Of a stretch of DNA of 50,802 bases, positions 14,721 to 22,644 are shown piece after piece. The stretch lies in assembly GCA_958415665.1 (NCBI GenBank), contig CATYZK010000013.1, positions 1 through 50,802 on the forward strand. The letters run 5' to 3'. Each line of letters starts with the position of its first letter. Position 1 is the first letter of the stretch. The translations under genes and the position numbers were made by a program. The stretch is from an uncultured Collinsella sp. GTDB taxonomy: Bacteria; Actinomycetota; Coriobacteriia; Coriobacteriales; Coriobacteriaceae. The notes under the pieces are model-generated. The model saw nothing but the letters and a program-made list of their open reading frames with translations. It had not been told where the DNA came from and did not search any database.

Positions 14721-17174
14721 ATGCGCGTTTCTTACGACTGGCTCAAGACCATGATCGATATTCCGGAGGATCCCAAGACCCTTTCGGACGAATATATCCG
14801 TACCGGCACCGAGGTCGAGGCAATCGACACCGTGGGCGAGTCTTTCGACCATGTGGTGACCGCCAAGGTGCTCACCAAGACCCCGCACCCCGATAGCGAC
14901 CACATGTATGTGTGCTCGGTCGACGTGGGCGACAAGAACCTCGACGCCGACGGCAACCCCGCTCCGCTGCAGATCGTCTGCGGCGCGCAGAACTTTGAGG
15001 CCGGCGACCACATCGTTACGGCCATGATCGGCGCTGTCCTGCCCGGCGACGTCAAGATCAAGAAGAGCAAGCTCCGCGGTGTCGTGTCCATGGGCATGAA
15101 CTGCTCCGCGCGCGAGCTCGGCTTGGGCGGCGACCACTCCGGCATCATGATCCTGCCCGAGGACACGCCCTGCGGCATGCCGTTTGCCGAGTACGTGGGA
15201 TCGAGCGACACCGTGCTCGACTGCGAGATCACGCCCAACCGCCCCGACTGCCTGTCCATGATTGGCATGGCCCGCGAGACCGGCGCCATCTTCGACCGCG
15301 ATTTCCACGTTGAGCTGCCCGCCATCAAGGCCGAGTCCGGCCGCGCGACCGACGACGAGCTTTCCGTCGAGATTGCCGACGAGGGCCTGTGCGACCGCTA
15401 CGTTGCCCGCATCGTGCGCAACGTGAAGGTCGGCCCGTCGCCCGACTGGATGGTCAAGCGCCTCAACGCCCTGGGCGTGCGCCCGCACAACAACATCGTC
15501 GACATCACCAACTACGTGATGATGCTCACCGGTCAGCCCCTGCACGCCTTTGACCTAGACACCTTTGCCGAGCGCGAGGGCCGTCGCCGCGTGGTGGTTC
15601 GCGCTGCCCAGCAGGACGAGAAGTTCACGACCCTCGACGGCGAGGAGCGCGTGCTCGACGCCGGCATGGGCCTGATCACCGACGGCGAGCGCCCCGTGGC
15701 GCTGGCCGGCGTTATGGGCGGCATGGATTCCGAGATCGAGGACGACACCGTCGACGTGATGGTCGAGAGCGCCTGCTTCAATGCCGGCCGCACCTCGCAC
15801 ACCAGCCGCGACCTGTCGCTGATCTCCGATGCCTCCATCCGCTTTGAGCGCCAGGTCGACGAGACCGGCTGCGTGGATGTCGCCAACGTTACCTGCGCCC
15901 TCATTGAGGAGATTGCCGGCGGCGAGGTCGCTCCCGGCTGCATCGATGTGTTCCCCGCGCCCAAGACCATCGACAGCATTAAGCTTCGTCTGGCCCGCGT
16001 GCACGCCATTTGCGGCGCCGATATCGAGCCCGACTTTATCGAGCGCTCGCTCACCCGCCTGGGCTGCACCGTCGAGCGCGACGGCGAGGACTTTATGGTG
16101 ACCCCGCCGAGCTTCCGCCCCGACCTGCCGCGTGAGATTGACCTGATCGAGGAAGTCCTGCGCCTGTGGGGCATGGGCCGCGTGACGGCGACCATCCCGG
16201 CTGCCAAGAACCACATCGGCGGCCTGACCCGCGAGCAGAAGCTCACCCGCAAGGTCGGTGAGATCCTGCGCGCCTGCGGCCTCAACGAGACCACGACCTT
16301 TGGCTTTGCTGCCCCGGGCGACCTGGAGAAGATCGGCATGTCCACCGAAGGCCGCGGTTGCCCCGTGGTGCTCATGAACCCGCTGGTGGCTGAGCAGACC
16401 GAGATGCGCCGCTCGCTGCTGCCGGGCCTGCTGCAGTCCGTGGCCTATAACGAGGCCCACGGCACGCCCAACGTGCACCTGTACGAGGTCGGCAGCCTGT
16501 TCCACGGTCGCGAGAACGCCAGCCTGCCCAAGGAGACCAAGTCCGTGGCGGGCGTGCTCTCGGGTCAGTGGAGCGAGCAGTCCTGGAACATGAAGTACCG
16601 CAAGCTGCGCTTCTTCTTTGGCAAGGGCATCGTTGAGGAGCTGCTTGCCCAGCTGCGCATCGAGAAGGTCCGCTTCCGTCCCGTCGAGGGCGAGGGCTAC
16701 GCCTTCCTGCAGCCGGGTCGTGCGGCCGAAGTTCTGTCCGGCGGTACCGTACTGGGCTGGGTCGGCGAGATTCATCCCGAGGCGCGCGAGGCTATGGGCA
16801 TTGACGAGGTCGTCGTGGCATTTGAGCTCGACCTGGACAAGCTGATCAAGGGCGCTCGCAACCAGGAGAACTATCGCGAGTTCTCGCAGTACCCGGCCGT
16901 TGAGCACGACCTTGCTATCGTGGTCGACAACGCCGTGACCTGCGAGGATCTTGAGCGCCGCATTACGAGCGCCGGTGGCAAGCTGCTCGAGGGCGTGCGT
17001 CTGTTCGACGTCTATCGCGATCCGGTCCGTATCGGCAAGGGCAAGAAGTCCATGGCCTTTGCGCTCACGTATCGCTCGGACGACCACACGCTTACCAGCG
17101 AAGAGGTCGAGAAGGCGCACCAGAAGATCGTCACCAAGGTGTGCAAGGGAGTAAACGGCGAGGTTCGCTCGTAA
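14721..17174 (+). CDS. pheT: Phenylalanyl-tRNA synthetase beta subunit
   Basis: An 817-residue beta chain. Domain order is normal: the N-terminal EMAP-type tRNA-binding fold (about 40-150, HPDSDHMYVCSVDVGD ... KLRGVVSMGMNCSARELGLG), B3/B4 editing region (about 215-385, including ITNYVMMLTGQPLHAFD), B5 (about 410-480), a degenerate class II core (480-690) and the C-terminal FDX-ACB anticodon-binding domain (from about 720, YREFSQYPAVEHDLAIV, ending VEKAHQKIVTKVCKGVNGEV). GGAG six bases upstream supports ATG 14721. It lacks its own promoter and depends on the T-box leader upstream of pheS. Confidence 0.97.
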   Translation: MRVSYDWLKTMIDIPEDPKTLSDEYIRTGTEVEAIDTVGESFDHVVTAKVLTKTPHPDSDHMYVCSVDVGDKNLDADGNPAPLQIVCGAQNFEAGDHIVTAMIGAVLPGDVKIKKSKLRGVVSMGMNCSARELGLGGDHSGIMILPEDTPCGMPFAEYVGSSDTVLDCEITPNRPDCLSMIGMARETGAIFDRDFHVELPAIKAESGRATDDELSVEIADEGLCDRYVARIVRNVKVGPSPDWMVKRLNALGVRPHNNIVDITNYVMMLTGQPLHAFDLDTFAEREGRRRVVVRAAQQDEKFTTLDGEERVLDAGMGLITDGERPVALAGVMGGMDSEIEDDTVDVMVESACFNAGRTSHTSRDLSLISDASIRFERQVDETGCVDVANVTCALIEEIAGGEVAPGCIDVFPAPKTIDSIKLRLARVHAICGADIEPDFIERSLTRLGCTVERDGEDFMVTPPSFRPDLPREIDLIEEVLRLWGMGRVTATIPAAKNHIGGLTREQKLTRKVGEILRACGLNETTTFGFAAPGDLEKIGMSTEGRGCPVVLMNPLVAEQTEMRRSLLPGLLQSVAYNEAHGTPNVHLYEVGSLFHGRENASLPKETKSVAGVLSGQWSEQSWNMKYRKLRFFFGKGIVEELLAQLRIEKVRFRPVEGEGYAFLQPGRAAEVLSGGTVLGWVGEIHPEAREAMGIDEVVVAFELDLDKLIKGARNQENYREFSQYPAVEHDLAIVVDNAVTCEDLERRITSAGGKLLEGVRLFDVYRDPVRIGKGKKSMAFALTYRSDDHTLTSEEVEKAHQKIVTKVCKGVNGEVRS

Positions 17175-17186
17175 TCCTTGCCGTTC

Positions 17187-17294
17187 GGAACCCGCCCCCT
17201 GCGGGGTTTTCACGGCAACGTCCTCGCCGCTTCGCGGCTGCGGGATGTTGCCTTAGAAAACCCCTCTCGGGGGCGGGTTTCTGCGTTAACCTTG
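17187..17294. repeat. Multi-stem hairpin element, copy 1 (after pheT)
   Basis: Four nested stems can be drawn. The outer is AACCCGCCCCC (17189-17199) with GGGGGCGGGTT. The middle is GGGGTTTTC (17203-17211) with GAAAACCCC (17256-17264). The inner is GGCAAC (17214-17219) with GTTGCC (17247-17252). The apex is GCCGC-TTC-GCGGC. The unpaired strands CGTCCTC and TGCGGGAT, and the downstream TGCG-TAAC tail, recur in the copy at 27241-27346. It lies 13 bases after the pheT stop and may stabilise or end the message. Confidence 0.8.
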
Positions 17295-17409
17295 TTGCGA
17301 GCGGACCGCACCTTCTTCCGGGTGACCGGAAAGTTGGGAGTGCATGGGCCTTTATTGGACGGTGCGTGGACCTGGGTTAATAACGTACGTATTGCAAGGG
17401 CGTGCTGCG

Positions 17410-17475
17410 TTGTGGGCGGTGCGCCTTTTTGTTAGTATGCAGAGTCGGTGTTACGGATTGTTGGAAACGTAACAC
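17410..17475 (+). promoter_or_regulatory. Candidate promoter and operator of the cbiMQO operon
   Basis: TTGTGG (17410-17415) and TAGTAT (17433-17438) are 17 bases apart. A perfect 8-bp inverted repeat GTGTTACG-N12-CGTAACAC (17448-17475) falls at the expected transcription start, where a metal- or cobalamin-responsive repressor could bind. I see no cobalamin riboswitch sequence in this leader. Confidence 0.4.
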
Positions 17476-17499
17476 GCAACGTTCTGATTGAGAGGGCTC

Positions 17500-18585
17500 A
17501 TGCATATTCCCGATAATTATCTGTCCCCGCAGACCGATGCCGTTATGGCGGTGGCGATGGTGCCCGTTTGGGTCCATTGCATCAAAAAGGTACGCGCCAC
17601 GCTCGATCGCGAGCACATGGCGTTCCTGGGCATTTGCGCCGCATTCTCCTTTTTGCTCATGATGTTCAACGTGCCGCTGCCTGGCGGCACCACTGGTCAC
17701 GCTGTTGGTGGCGCGCTCATCACGCTGCTGCTAGGCCCCGAGGCTGCTGCCATTGCAGTCTCGGTTGCACTCGCGCTGCAGGCGCTGCTGTTTGGTGACG
17801 GCGGTGTTCTGTCCTTTGGCGCCAACTGCTTTAACATGGCCTTTGTGCTGCCGTTTACCGCTGCTATCGTGTTCCGTGCGCTCAACAGCCGTCTGCACGA
17901 CAAGAGCTGGGGCACCTCGGCTTCTGCCATCGTGAGCGGTTGGGTCGGCCTGTGCCTGGCGGCCCTGTGCGCGGCAATCGAGTTCGGTATTCAGCCGATG
18001 CTCTTCACCAACGCTTCGGGCGCGCCGCTGTACTGCCCCTTCCCGCTGTCCGTGGCTATTCCGGCCATGTTGATCCCGCATATGCTGGTTGCCGGCGTGA
18101 TCGAGGGCGTTGCGACGGCCGCCATCTACGGTTTCATTAAGAAGACGGCGCCGAGCGTTATCGTCGGGCCCGAGGCCGTCGATGGCCAGCTTGCTGCCGA
18201 GGGCGCTGCTGCCAAGAAGACCTCGCTGGTCCCCACGCTCATCCTGGTTGCCGTGCTTGTCGTGGCCACGCCGCTGGGCCTGCTGGCCACAGGTGACGCC
18301 TGGGGCGAGTGGGACGCCGAGGGCGCCGCGACCGCCGTTCAGGAGGCTGGCGACGACAGCCTGCAGGCTTCGGTCGGTCTCGATACCCCGACCTTTGCCG
18401 ATGCCCTGCCCACGGGCGATTATCTGCAGGCCTATTCCGAGGAGCAGGGTCTTGGCTTTGCCGGCCAGGCTGCCATGTATATCCTTTCGGGCGTGATTGG
18501 CGTGGCGGTGCTCACCATCGTATTCCGCCTGTTCTCGCTGACGGTCAAGGAAAGCGGTGCTCATGGCAATAGCCGAGCTGCCTAG
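17500..18585 (+). CDS. cbiM: Cobalt/nickel ECF transporter S component CbiM with C-terminal PDGLE/CbiN-like domain
   Basis: A 361-residue membrane protein. The N-terminus MHIPDNYLSPQT carries the Met-His pair (ATCUN-like site) that binds the metal in CbiM/NikM. The S-component helices run to about residue 225, with PGGTTGHAVGG near 62-72. After a charged linker a second part begins VLVVATPLGLLATGDAWGEW (about 252-271), the PDGLE signature that replaces a separate CbiN, and ends with a final helix. CbiM captures Co2+ (or Ni2+) for the CbiQO module. ATG 17500 is fixed by the essential Met-His-Ile start; TTG 17488 would bury it. It overlaps cbiQ by 23 bases. Confidence 0.93.
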   Translation: MHIPDNYLSPQTDAVMAVAMVPVWVHCIKKVRATLDREHMAFLGICAAFSFLLMMFNVPLPGGTTGHAVGGALITLLLGPEAAAIAVSVALALQALLFGDGGVLSFGANCFNMAFVLPFTAAIVFRALNSRLHDKSWGTSASAIVSGWVGLCLAALCAAIEFGIQPMLFTNASGAPLYCPFPLSVAIPAMLIPHMLVAGVIEGVATAAIYGFIKKTAPSVIVGPEAVDGQLAAEGAAAKKTSLVPTLILVAVLVVATPLGLLATGDAWGEWDAEGAATAVQEAGDDSLQASVGLDTPTFADALPTGDYLQAYSEEQGLGFAGQAAMYILSGVIGVAVLTIVFRLFSLTVKESGAHGNSRAA

Positions 18586-19399
18586 CTGGCTTGCGGCTGA
18601 GGAGCGATACGAGCCCGCGGGGGCTCGACATCGTGTGATGCAAAAGAACGTCCTGCACCTGGCGAGCCTGCTTGAGCGGGTTCGCCTGGGTGGAGGCGCG
18701 CACGAGGGCGGGTCGATGGTCGACCGCGCCCTTTCTTGCGTTTCGGCTCCGGTGCGCCTGGTGGGGATGTTCGTTTGCGTCCTGTGCGTGTGTCTGACAC
18801 AGAGCCCGCTGTACCTCATGTCGATGGCGGCTATCGCGCTGGTGCTCGTTGCCGTGCGCCCCGTACGCGGGCTGCGGGCAACCTTTGTGCCGGCGCTTGA
18901 CGCTGCGGGGCTCGCGGTGGTTCTGGCGCTGCCCGCCTTGCTGCTGGACGCTTCTGCCGCGGGCGCCATGCTCAAGATTGCGCTCAAGACCTTCATTAAC
19001 GTGTCGCTGGTGCTGGGCGTTTCGTGGACACTCACCTGGAGCCGCATGTCGGCGGCGCTCAAGATGCTGCATTTACCCGACGAAGTTATCTTTACGTTTG
19101 ATATGGCGCTCAAGCACATCGAGGTGCTGGGCCGAACGGCGCACGATCTGACCGAATCGGTCATGCTGCGCAGCGTGGGTCGCGCGCCTGAGGGGTTTTC
19201 GCGCACCGACTCGGTCGCGGGTATCATGGGCATGACGTTTATCAAGGCGATGGAATGCAGCCACGCGATGGACGAGGCTATGCTTTGCCGCGGCTTTGCC
19301 GGTGCGTATCCGGCGCCCGTGCGCGCCGGGTTTGGCTGGCGCGATGCGGTCTATGCGGCCGGCGTGGCGCTGCTGGCAGTGTTGTGCGCCGTGCTGTAG
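18563..19399 (+). CDS. cbiQ: Cobalt/nickel ECF transporter T component CbiQ
   Basis: A membrane-embedded scaffold of about 278 residues that links CbiM to the ATPase. Hydrophobic helices occupy about residues 60-150. The coupling helices contain SRMSAALKMLHLPDEVIFTF, and the C-terminal 'A-R-G'-type motif appears as AMLCRGFAGAY near 240. The ATG at 18563 has AAGGAAA nine bases upstream and lies within the end of cbiM, so translation is probably coupled. An in-frame GTG two codons earlier is an alternative. Cobalt rather than nickel is inferred only from family naming. Confidence 0.9.
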   Translation: MAIAELPSWLAAEERYEPAGARHRVMQKNVLHLASLLERVRLGGGAHEGGSMVDRALSCVSAPVRLVGMFVCVLCVCLTQSPLYLMSMAAIALVLVAVRPVRGLRATFVPALDAAGLAVVLALPALLLDASAAGAMLKIALKTFINVSLVLGVSWTLTWSRMSAALKMLHLPDEVIFTFDMALKHIEVLGRTAHDLTESVMLRSVGRAPEGFSRTDSVAGIMGMTFIKAMECSHAMDEAMLCRGFAGAYPAPVRAGFGWRDAVYAAGVALLAVLCAVL

Positions 19400-19445
19400 G
19401 CGCTGCTGGTTCTGGCTGGGGATGGAAATAGGGAAGGGCGACGTT

Positions 19446-20213
19446 TTGACGATCGATATGAATAGTGCGGCGGGCACGAACGGTGCGGGCGCCGAGGCAG
19501 CCCCACTCATCGAGTTGCGCGACGTAGTGTTCTCCTATGCGGGGCATACGGTTGTCGATGGCGTATCGCTGCAGGTCGATCGCGGTGAGCTTGTTGCGCT
19601 GCTCGGTCCCAATGGCTGCGGCAAGACGACGATCATGCGCCTTATCAACGGTCTTGAGCTCGCGGACGCGGGCACGTACCTGTTTGATGGGCACGTGATC
19701 GATGCGGCGTTTCTGAAGGATTCTGTGGCCGCTCAGCGCTTCCACCAGCGCGTGGGCTTTGTGTTCCAGAACGCCGATGCTCAGCTGTTCTGTGCCACGG
19801 TGGGCGAGGAAGTTGCCTTTGGTCCCGCTCAAATGGGTCTGCCGGCAGACGAGCTCGAGCGCCGCGTGCGCGATGCCATGGAGCTGTTCCGGGTTGCCGA
19901 CCTGGCCGATGCCTCGCCCTATCAGCTCTCGGGCGGGCAAAAGAAGCGCGTGGCGCTGGCCGCAGTAGTGTCGATGAACCCAGATATCCTGGTGCTGGAC
20001 GAGCCCACCAACGGGCTCGACGAAGATTCATGCGACATCGTTGTCAACTTCTTGCTGGCCTATGTTGCGGCGGGCAAGACGGTCTTGATGAGCACGCACC
20101 ACCAGGATTTGGTGCGACGTCTGGGCGCCCGTGCGATCTATATCGATCGATACCACCACGTGGTCGAGGCACCCGTGCCGTCGTATGGAACCGAAAGCGG
20201 CGTCGTCGAATAG
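19446..20213 (+). CDS. cbiO: Cobalt/nickel ECF transporter ATPase CbiO
   Basis: An ABC ATPase of about 255 residues that powers CbiMQ. The Walker A is GPNGCGKTT, the Q-loop FQNADAQLFCATV, the signature LSGGQKKR, the Walker B ILVLDEPTNGLD and the switch histidine STHHQ. The first 20 residues (AAGTNGAGAEAAP) are a non-conserved extension. TTG 19446 is preferred because GAAGGG at 19433-19438 sits seven bases upstream; ATG 19422 (longer) and ATG 19458 (shorter) are alternatives in frame. It lies about 45 bases after cbiQ, completing the operon. A weak hairpin, AGCCGC-CCGC-GCGGCT with TTG after it, lies at 20242-20260. Confidence 0.93.
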   Translation: MTIDMNSAAGTNGAGAEAAPLIELRDVVFSYAGHTVVDGVSLQVDRGELVALLGPNGCGKTTIMRLINGLELADAGTYLFDGHVIDAAFLKDSVAAQRFHQRVGFVFQNADAQLFCATVGEEVAFGPAQMGLPADELERRVRDAMELFRVADLADASPYQLSGGQKKRVALAAVVSMNPDILVLDEPTNGLDEDSCDIVVNFLLAYVAAGKTVLMSTHHQDLVRRLGARAIYIDRYHHVVEAPVPSYGTESGVVE

Positions 20214-20300
20214 TCGAATAGTTGCTGCGTGGAGCATGCGTAGCCGCCCGCGCGGCTTTGCCGTGATGGTATAGTTATCCAGGTTTTTATGGGGGTGGCT

Positions 20301-21149
20301 ATGCCAAGCTGGAACATTCATATCGCTCAAACGGAGCGTTTGCTGGAGCGCACCGGTGCGCTTGCCGATAGCGTCCGCGATCGCAACGCCTTTTTGTTTG
20401 GCTGCGTGGTTCCAGATATCTTTGTGGGCTATATGGTTCCCGGCATCGCCGATCCCATTCCGTACCGCATTACACACTTTGCCAAGCCCGAGCCTATTCC
20501 TAAGCCGCGCGAGCATGAGTTTTGGGATACCTATGTGGCGCCGTTGCTTAAAAGTTCGCCCGCCGGTGCACCGGCTGCGGCGACCTCGATTGTCGAGGAG
20601 CGCGGGCGGCTGAATCGCGTGCACTGTCCTCAGCGCTATAAGGATGCCGAGCCGGTTGCCGGGCCGGATGCCGGCGAGTTTTCGCTGGCATCCGAGGACG
20701 TGGCACAGTCGTTGCTCGATTTAACACTGGGCGTCTGGTCGCATTTGGTGGCCGATACCGTGTGGAACACGCGCGTGAACCAGTATCTGGAAGCGCACGG
20801 CGGCAAGCCAAGCGAGGAATTCCGCATTAAAAAGCAGGGTGACTTTGACTGGTTTGGCAAGACGCTCGGCATCGTTTCCATCCCGCGTGCGACCGATCGC
20901 CTGTATACTGCGGCGACGCGTTTTGGGCAGTATCCCATTCAGAAGGAGTATGTGCTCAAGACCATCGGCGTTATGCACGAGATCGTGCGCGAAAACCCCG
21001 GTGAGCCCGATCATCCGCCATACCGCCTACTGACCGAGGAATTCTTCGACGCAACGTTTACCGAGGTTATCGAGCTGACCGAGGCGGGATTTACGACTCG
21101 CGCTGCCGCTTCTGACGTTCCCGCAGTCCCTCTGATCACTAGCTGCTAG
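20301..21149 (+). CDS. Zinc-dependent phospholipase C-like protein
   Basis: A 282-residue protein. The start MPSWNIHIAQTERLL and FLFGCVVPDIFVGYM (about 30-44) match a family annotated as zinc-dependent phospholipase C, in which the N-terminal Trp and scattered His/Asp residues bind zinc. Further candidates here are HF, HLVADTVWN (about 150-158) and HEIV. There is no signal peptide, so unlike clostridial alpha toxin it is probably cytoplasmic; the true activity of this bacterial subfamily is unproven. ATG 20301 is preferred over ATG 20289 because GGGGGTGG lies between them as ribosome site and the Trp must be near the N-terminus. Its stop overlaps the stop of the convergent gene. Confidence 0.7.
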   Translation: MPSWNIHIAQTERLLERTGALADSVRDRNAFLFGCVVPDIFVGYMVPGIADPIPYRITHFAKPEPIPKPREHEFWDTYVAPLLKSSPAGAPAAATSIVEERGRLNRVHCPQRYKDAEPVAGPDAGEFSLASEDVAQSLLDLTLGVWSHLVADTVWNTRVNQYLEAHGGKPSEEFRIKKQGDFDWFGKTLGIVSIPRATDRLYTAATRFGQYPIQKEYVLKTIGVMHEIVRENPGEPDHPPYRLLTEEFFDATFTEVIELTEAGFTTRAAASDVPAVPLITSC

Positions 21150-22219
21150 CCGGCCGGCTTAACGGTGAACAGTTCATCCCAATTGACCAACAGCTCCCGT
21201 CGCAGGGCATCTTCGGCGGTGCGTTCCTGTTTGGTCTTTGGGGTGTAGGGGAGCTCGGCCTTTTTATGGATGAGCTCGGCGATGTTGTTAAAGCTCTTCT
21301 TGTCTTTGATCTGTTCGTAGGTAATTTGGATGACGTCGTAGCCCATGCTTGTGAGAGCGGTGGTTCGCTCGACATCGGAGAGACTTGCGGCCTCGCTGTC
21401 GTGAGCGGAGCGGCCTTGGCATTCCAGGATGACGCCCATGCTGTCGGTATTGCTCTCGATGAGGATGTCGGCGTAGCAGCAGGTTTTGTCATACAGCGAG
21501 CGCGCGGCTTCACTGAGTGGGATGCGCACGTTGTTCGCGATATGGACGCCTAGGCCGCCCTCGTCACGGGGGAGCGAGACGAGCATGGAGGTCTGAACTT
21601 CGAAGGGCGAGGCAGTCTGCCCCGTCATGCGTTCGGTTGCCCAGCGGAGCTGTTTGACGCCACGCAGGCCTGCGGCCTGCTTGGCGAACGCGGCGATATC
21701 CGCCGCGTTCAGGAGCGGTGTGCGCTTCCACAGGTTGGTGTCGTTGCCATTGACGTCGTTAACTCGTTCCCAACCACAGTTAGGCGGAATGAGCTTAAGC
21801 GAGATAGCTTCATCGAGTTGTTGCTGCGTTCGCACGCAGGGCTTAAACACTGCAAAGGAGCCGCACATCTCGTAACAGGCCATGAGTAATTGGCTACGTG
21901 AGACCTGCGTAGCAAGGTTGAGCAGCGTAAACTCCGGCGACGTGACATCAAATCCATGCTCAGTCTGCCTAAACGAGCCGGGAGGTGGCTCTTGAGTCAG
22001 GAGGTGCGATTTGAACAGGCTTCGCGACCCGGATTGTGCCCGGGTGAATACAAGCCTGTGAAGCGGGGCGTGAAGCAGGTCTTTTATAACCGCATGGCTT
22101 CCGAGGCCGCAACATCTGCGATCCATAGTGCCAAGGCTAATGGCAGGGTAAAGACCCAGTATTTGCGGCGGAATGCGGTGATAGTAAAAAGCAGTTTGGC
22201 CGCATAGTGTCAGGTCCAC
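21146..22219 (-). CDS. Hypothetical protein with a C-terminal DUF559/VSR-like nuclease fold
   Basis: A 357-residue protein starting at GTG with AGGAGG six bases upstream. The C-terminal 110 residues resemble the DUF559/very-short-patch-repair endonuclease fold: ADILIESNTDSMGVILECQGR, then a D-x-x-R-T-x-x-L stretch (SDVERTTALTSMGYDVIQIT). The E-x-D/H pair normally seen is E-C-Q-G-R here, so the catalytic site may be altered. The N-terminal half (LTLCGQTAFYYHRIPP ... SQLLMACYEMCGSFAVFKPC) resembles Coriobacteria proteins I associate with AbiEi-like regions, but I cannot name the family. It is probably a DNA-interacting defence or housekeeping accessory protein; function is not established. Confidence 0.6.
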   Translation of the reverse strand: MDLTLCGQTAFYYHRIPPQILGLYPAISLGTMDRRCCGLGSHAVIKDLLHAPLHRLVFTRAQSGSRSLFKSHLLTQEPPPGSFRQTEHGFDVTSPEFTLLNLATQVSRSQLLMACYEMCGSFAVFKPCVRTQQQLDEAISLKLIPPNCGWERVNDVNGNDTNLWKRTPLLNAADIAAFAKQAAGLRGVKQLRWATERMTGQTASPFEVQTSMLVSLPRDEGGLGVHIANNVRIPLSEAARSLYDKTCCYADILIESNTDSMGVILECQGRSAHDSEAASLSDVERTTALTSMGYDVIQITYEQIKDKKSFNNIAELIHKKAELPYTPKTKQERTAEDALRRELLVNWDELFTVKPAG

Positions 22220-22272
22220 GATGCCCTCCTAGCTGAAAAACGTGCCTATGGATTAAGGAGTGCCAGTGTCAA

Positions 22273-22400
22273 TTCGGAAGTATGCGGCAAAATCTGAACC
22301 CTGTGAGCAGACCTGGCTTTTGAGGCTAGTTTATCAGGCATTTTGTTGCGGAAAAACGGGGAGTGCTCGGAGGTCCCAGAATTTGCCGCATACTTCCGAA
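22273..22400. repeat. MITE-like element with 23-bp terminal inverted repeats
   Basis: TTCGGAAGTATGCGGCAAAA and the following TCT at 22273-22295 recur inverted at 22378-22400 with one mismatch. The 82 bases between do not code for a protein. A clear target-site duplication is not visible. The size (128 bp) and structure fit a non-autonomous miniature element or a stable RNA hairpin. It lies just upstream of the nuclease-fold gene's start. Confidence 0.75.
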
Positions 22401-22581
22401 AACGTGGCTGATTTTGACCTTGCTAAAACGATTTAGCAGTTCTGCAAGGGGTGTGGGCTTGCCGCCGGGCGAACACTTTTGGAGCCAGGAGTCCTAGTTC
22501 TGGGCCTTGAAGGGCGGATTTCGTGCTTTTGGTAAAGAAATGGGCGCGTGTTTTGCCGTGCCCCGGCATCGGCATACAGAA
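22401..22581. other. Intergenic stretch with no supported feature
   Basis: About 180 bases between the MITE-like repeat and the pyruvate kinase terminator show no gene with a ribosome site and no clear repeat. Confidence 0.4.
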
Positions 22582-22616
22582 AAAGGGCCCGGAAGGCAAA
22601 GCCTTCCGGGCCCTTT
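22582..22616 (-). terminator. Terminator of pyruvate kinase (bidirectional shape)
   Basis: A perfect 16-bp palindrome, AAAGGGCCCGGAAGGC with its complement, around a 3-base loop. It ends in T-rich sequence on the minus strand, 28 bases after the pyk stop. Confidence 0.9.
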
Positions 22617-22644
22617 GCAATGCAAATCTGCTTGCAAGTGCGAT

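Noticed and set aside
15555..17213. Long minus-strand open frame opposite pheT (552 codons)
   Set aside because: Shadow of pheT. It has no ribosome site or recognisable motif.
17141..17435. Small frames after pheT (79 and 85 codons)
   Set aside because: They run through the multi-stem repeat element and have no ribosome site.
17284..17500. Cobalamin riboswitch before cbiM
   Set aside because: No recognisable B12-box or conserved helix; the palindrome fits a DNA operator better.
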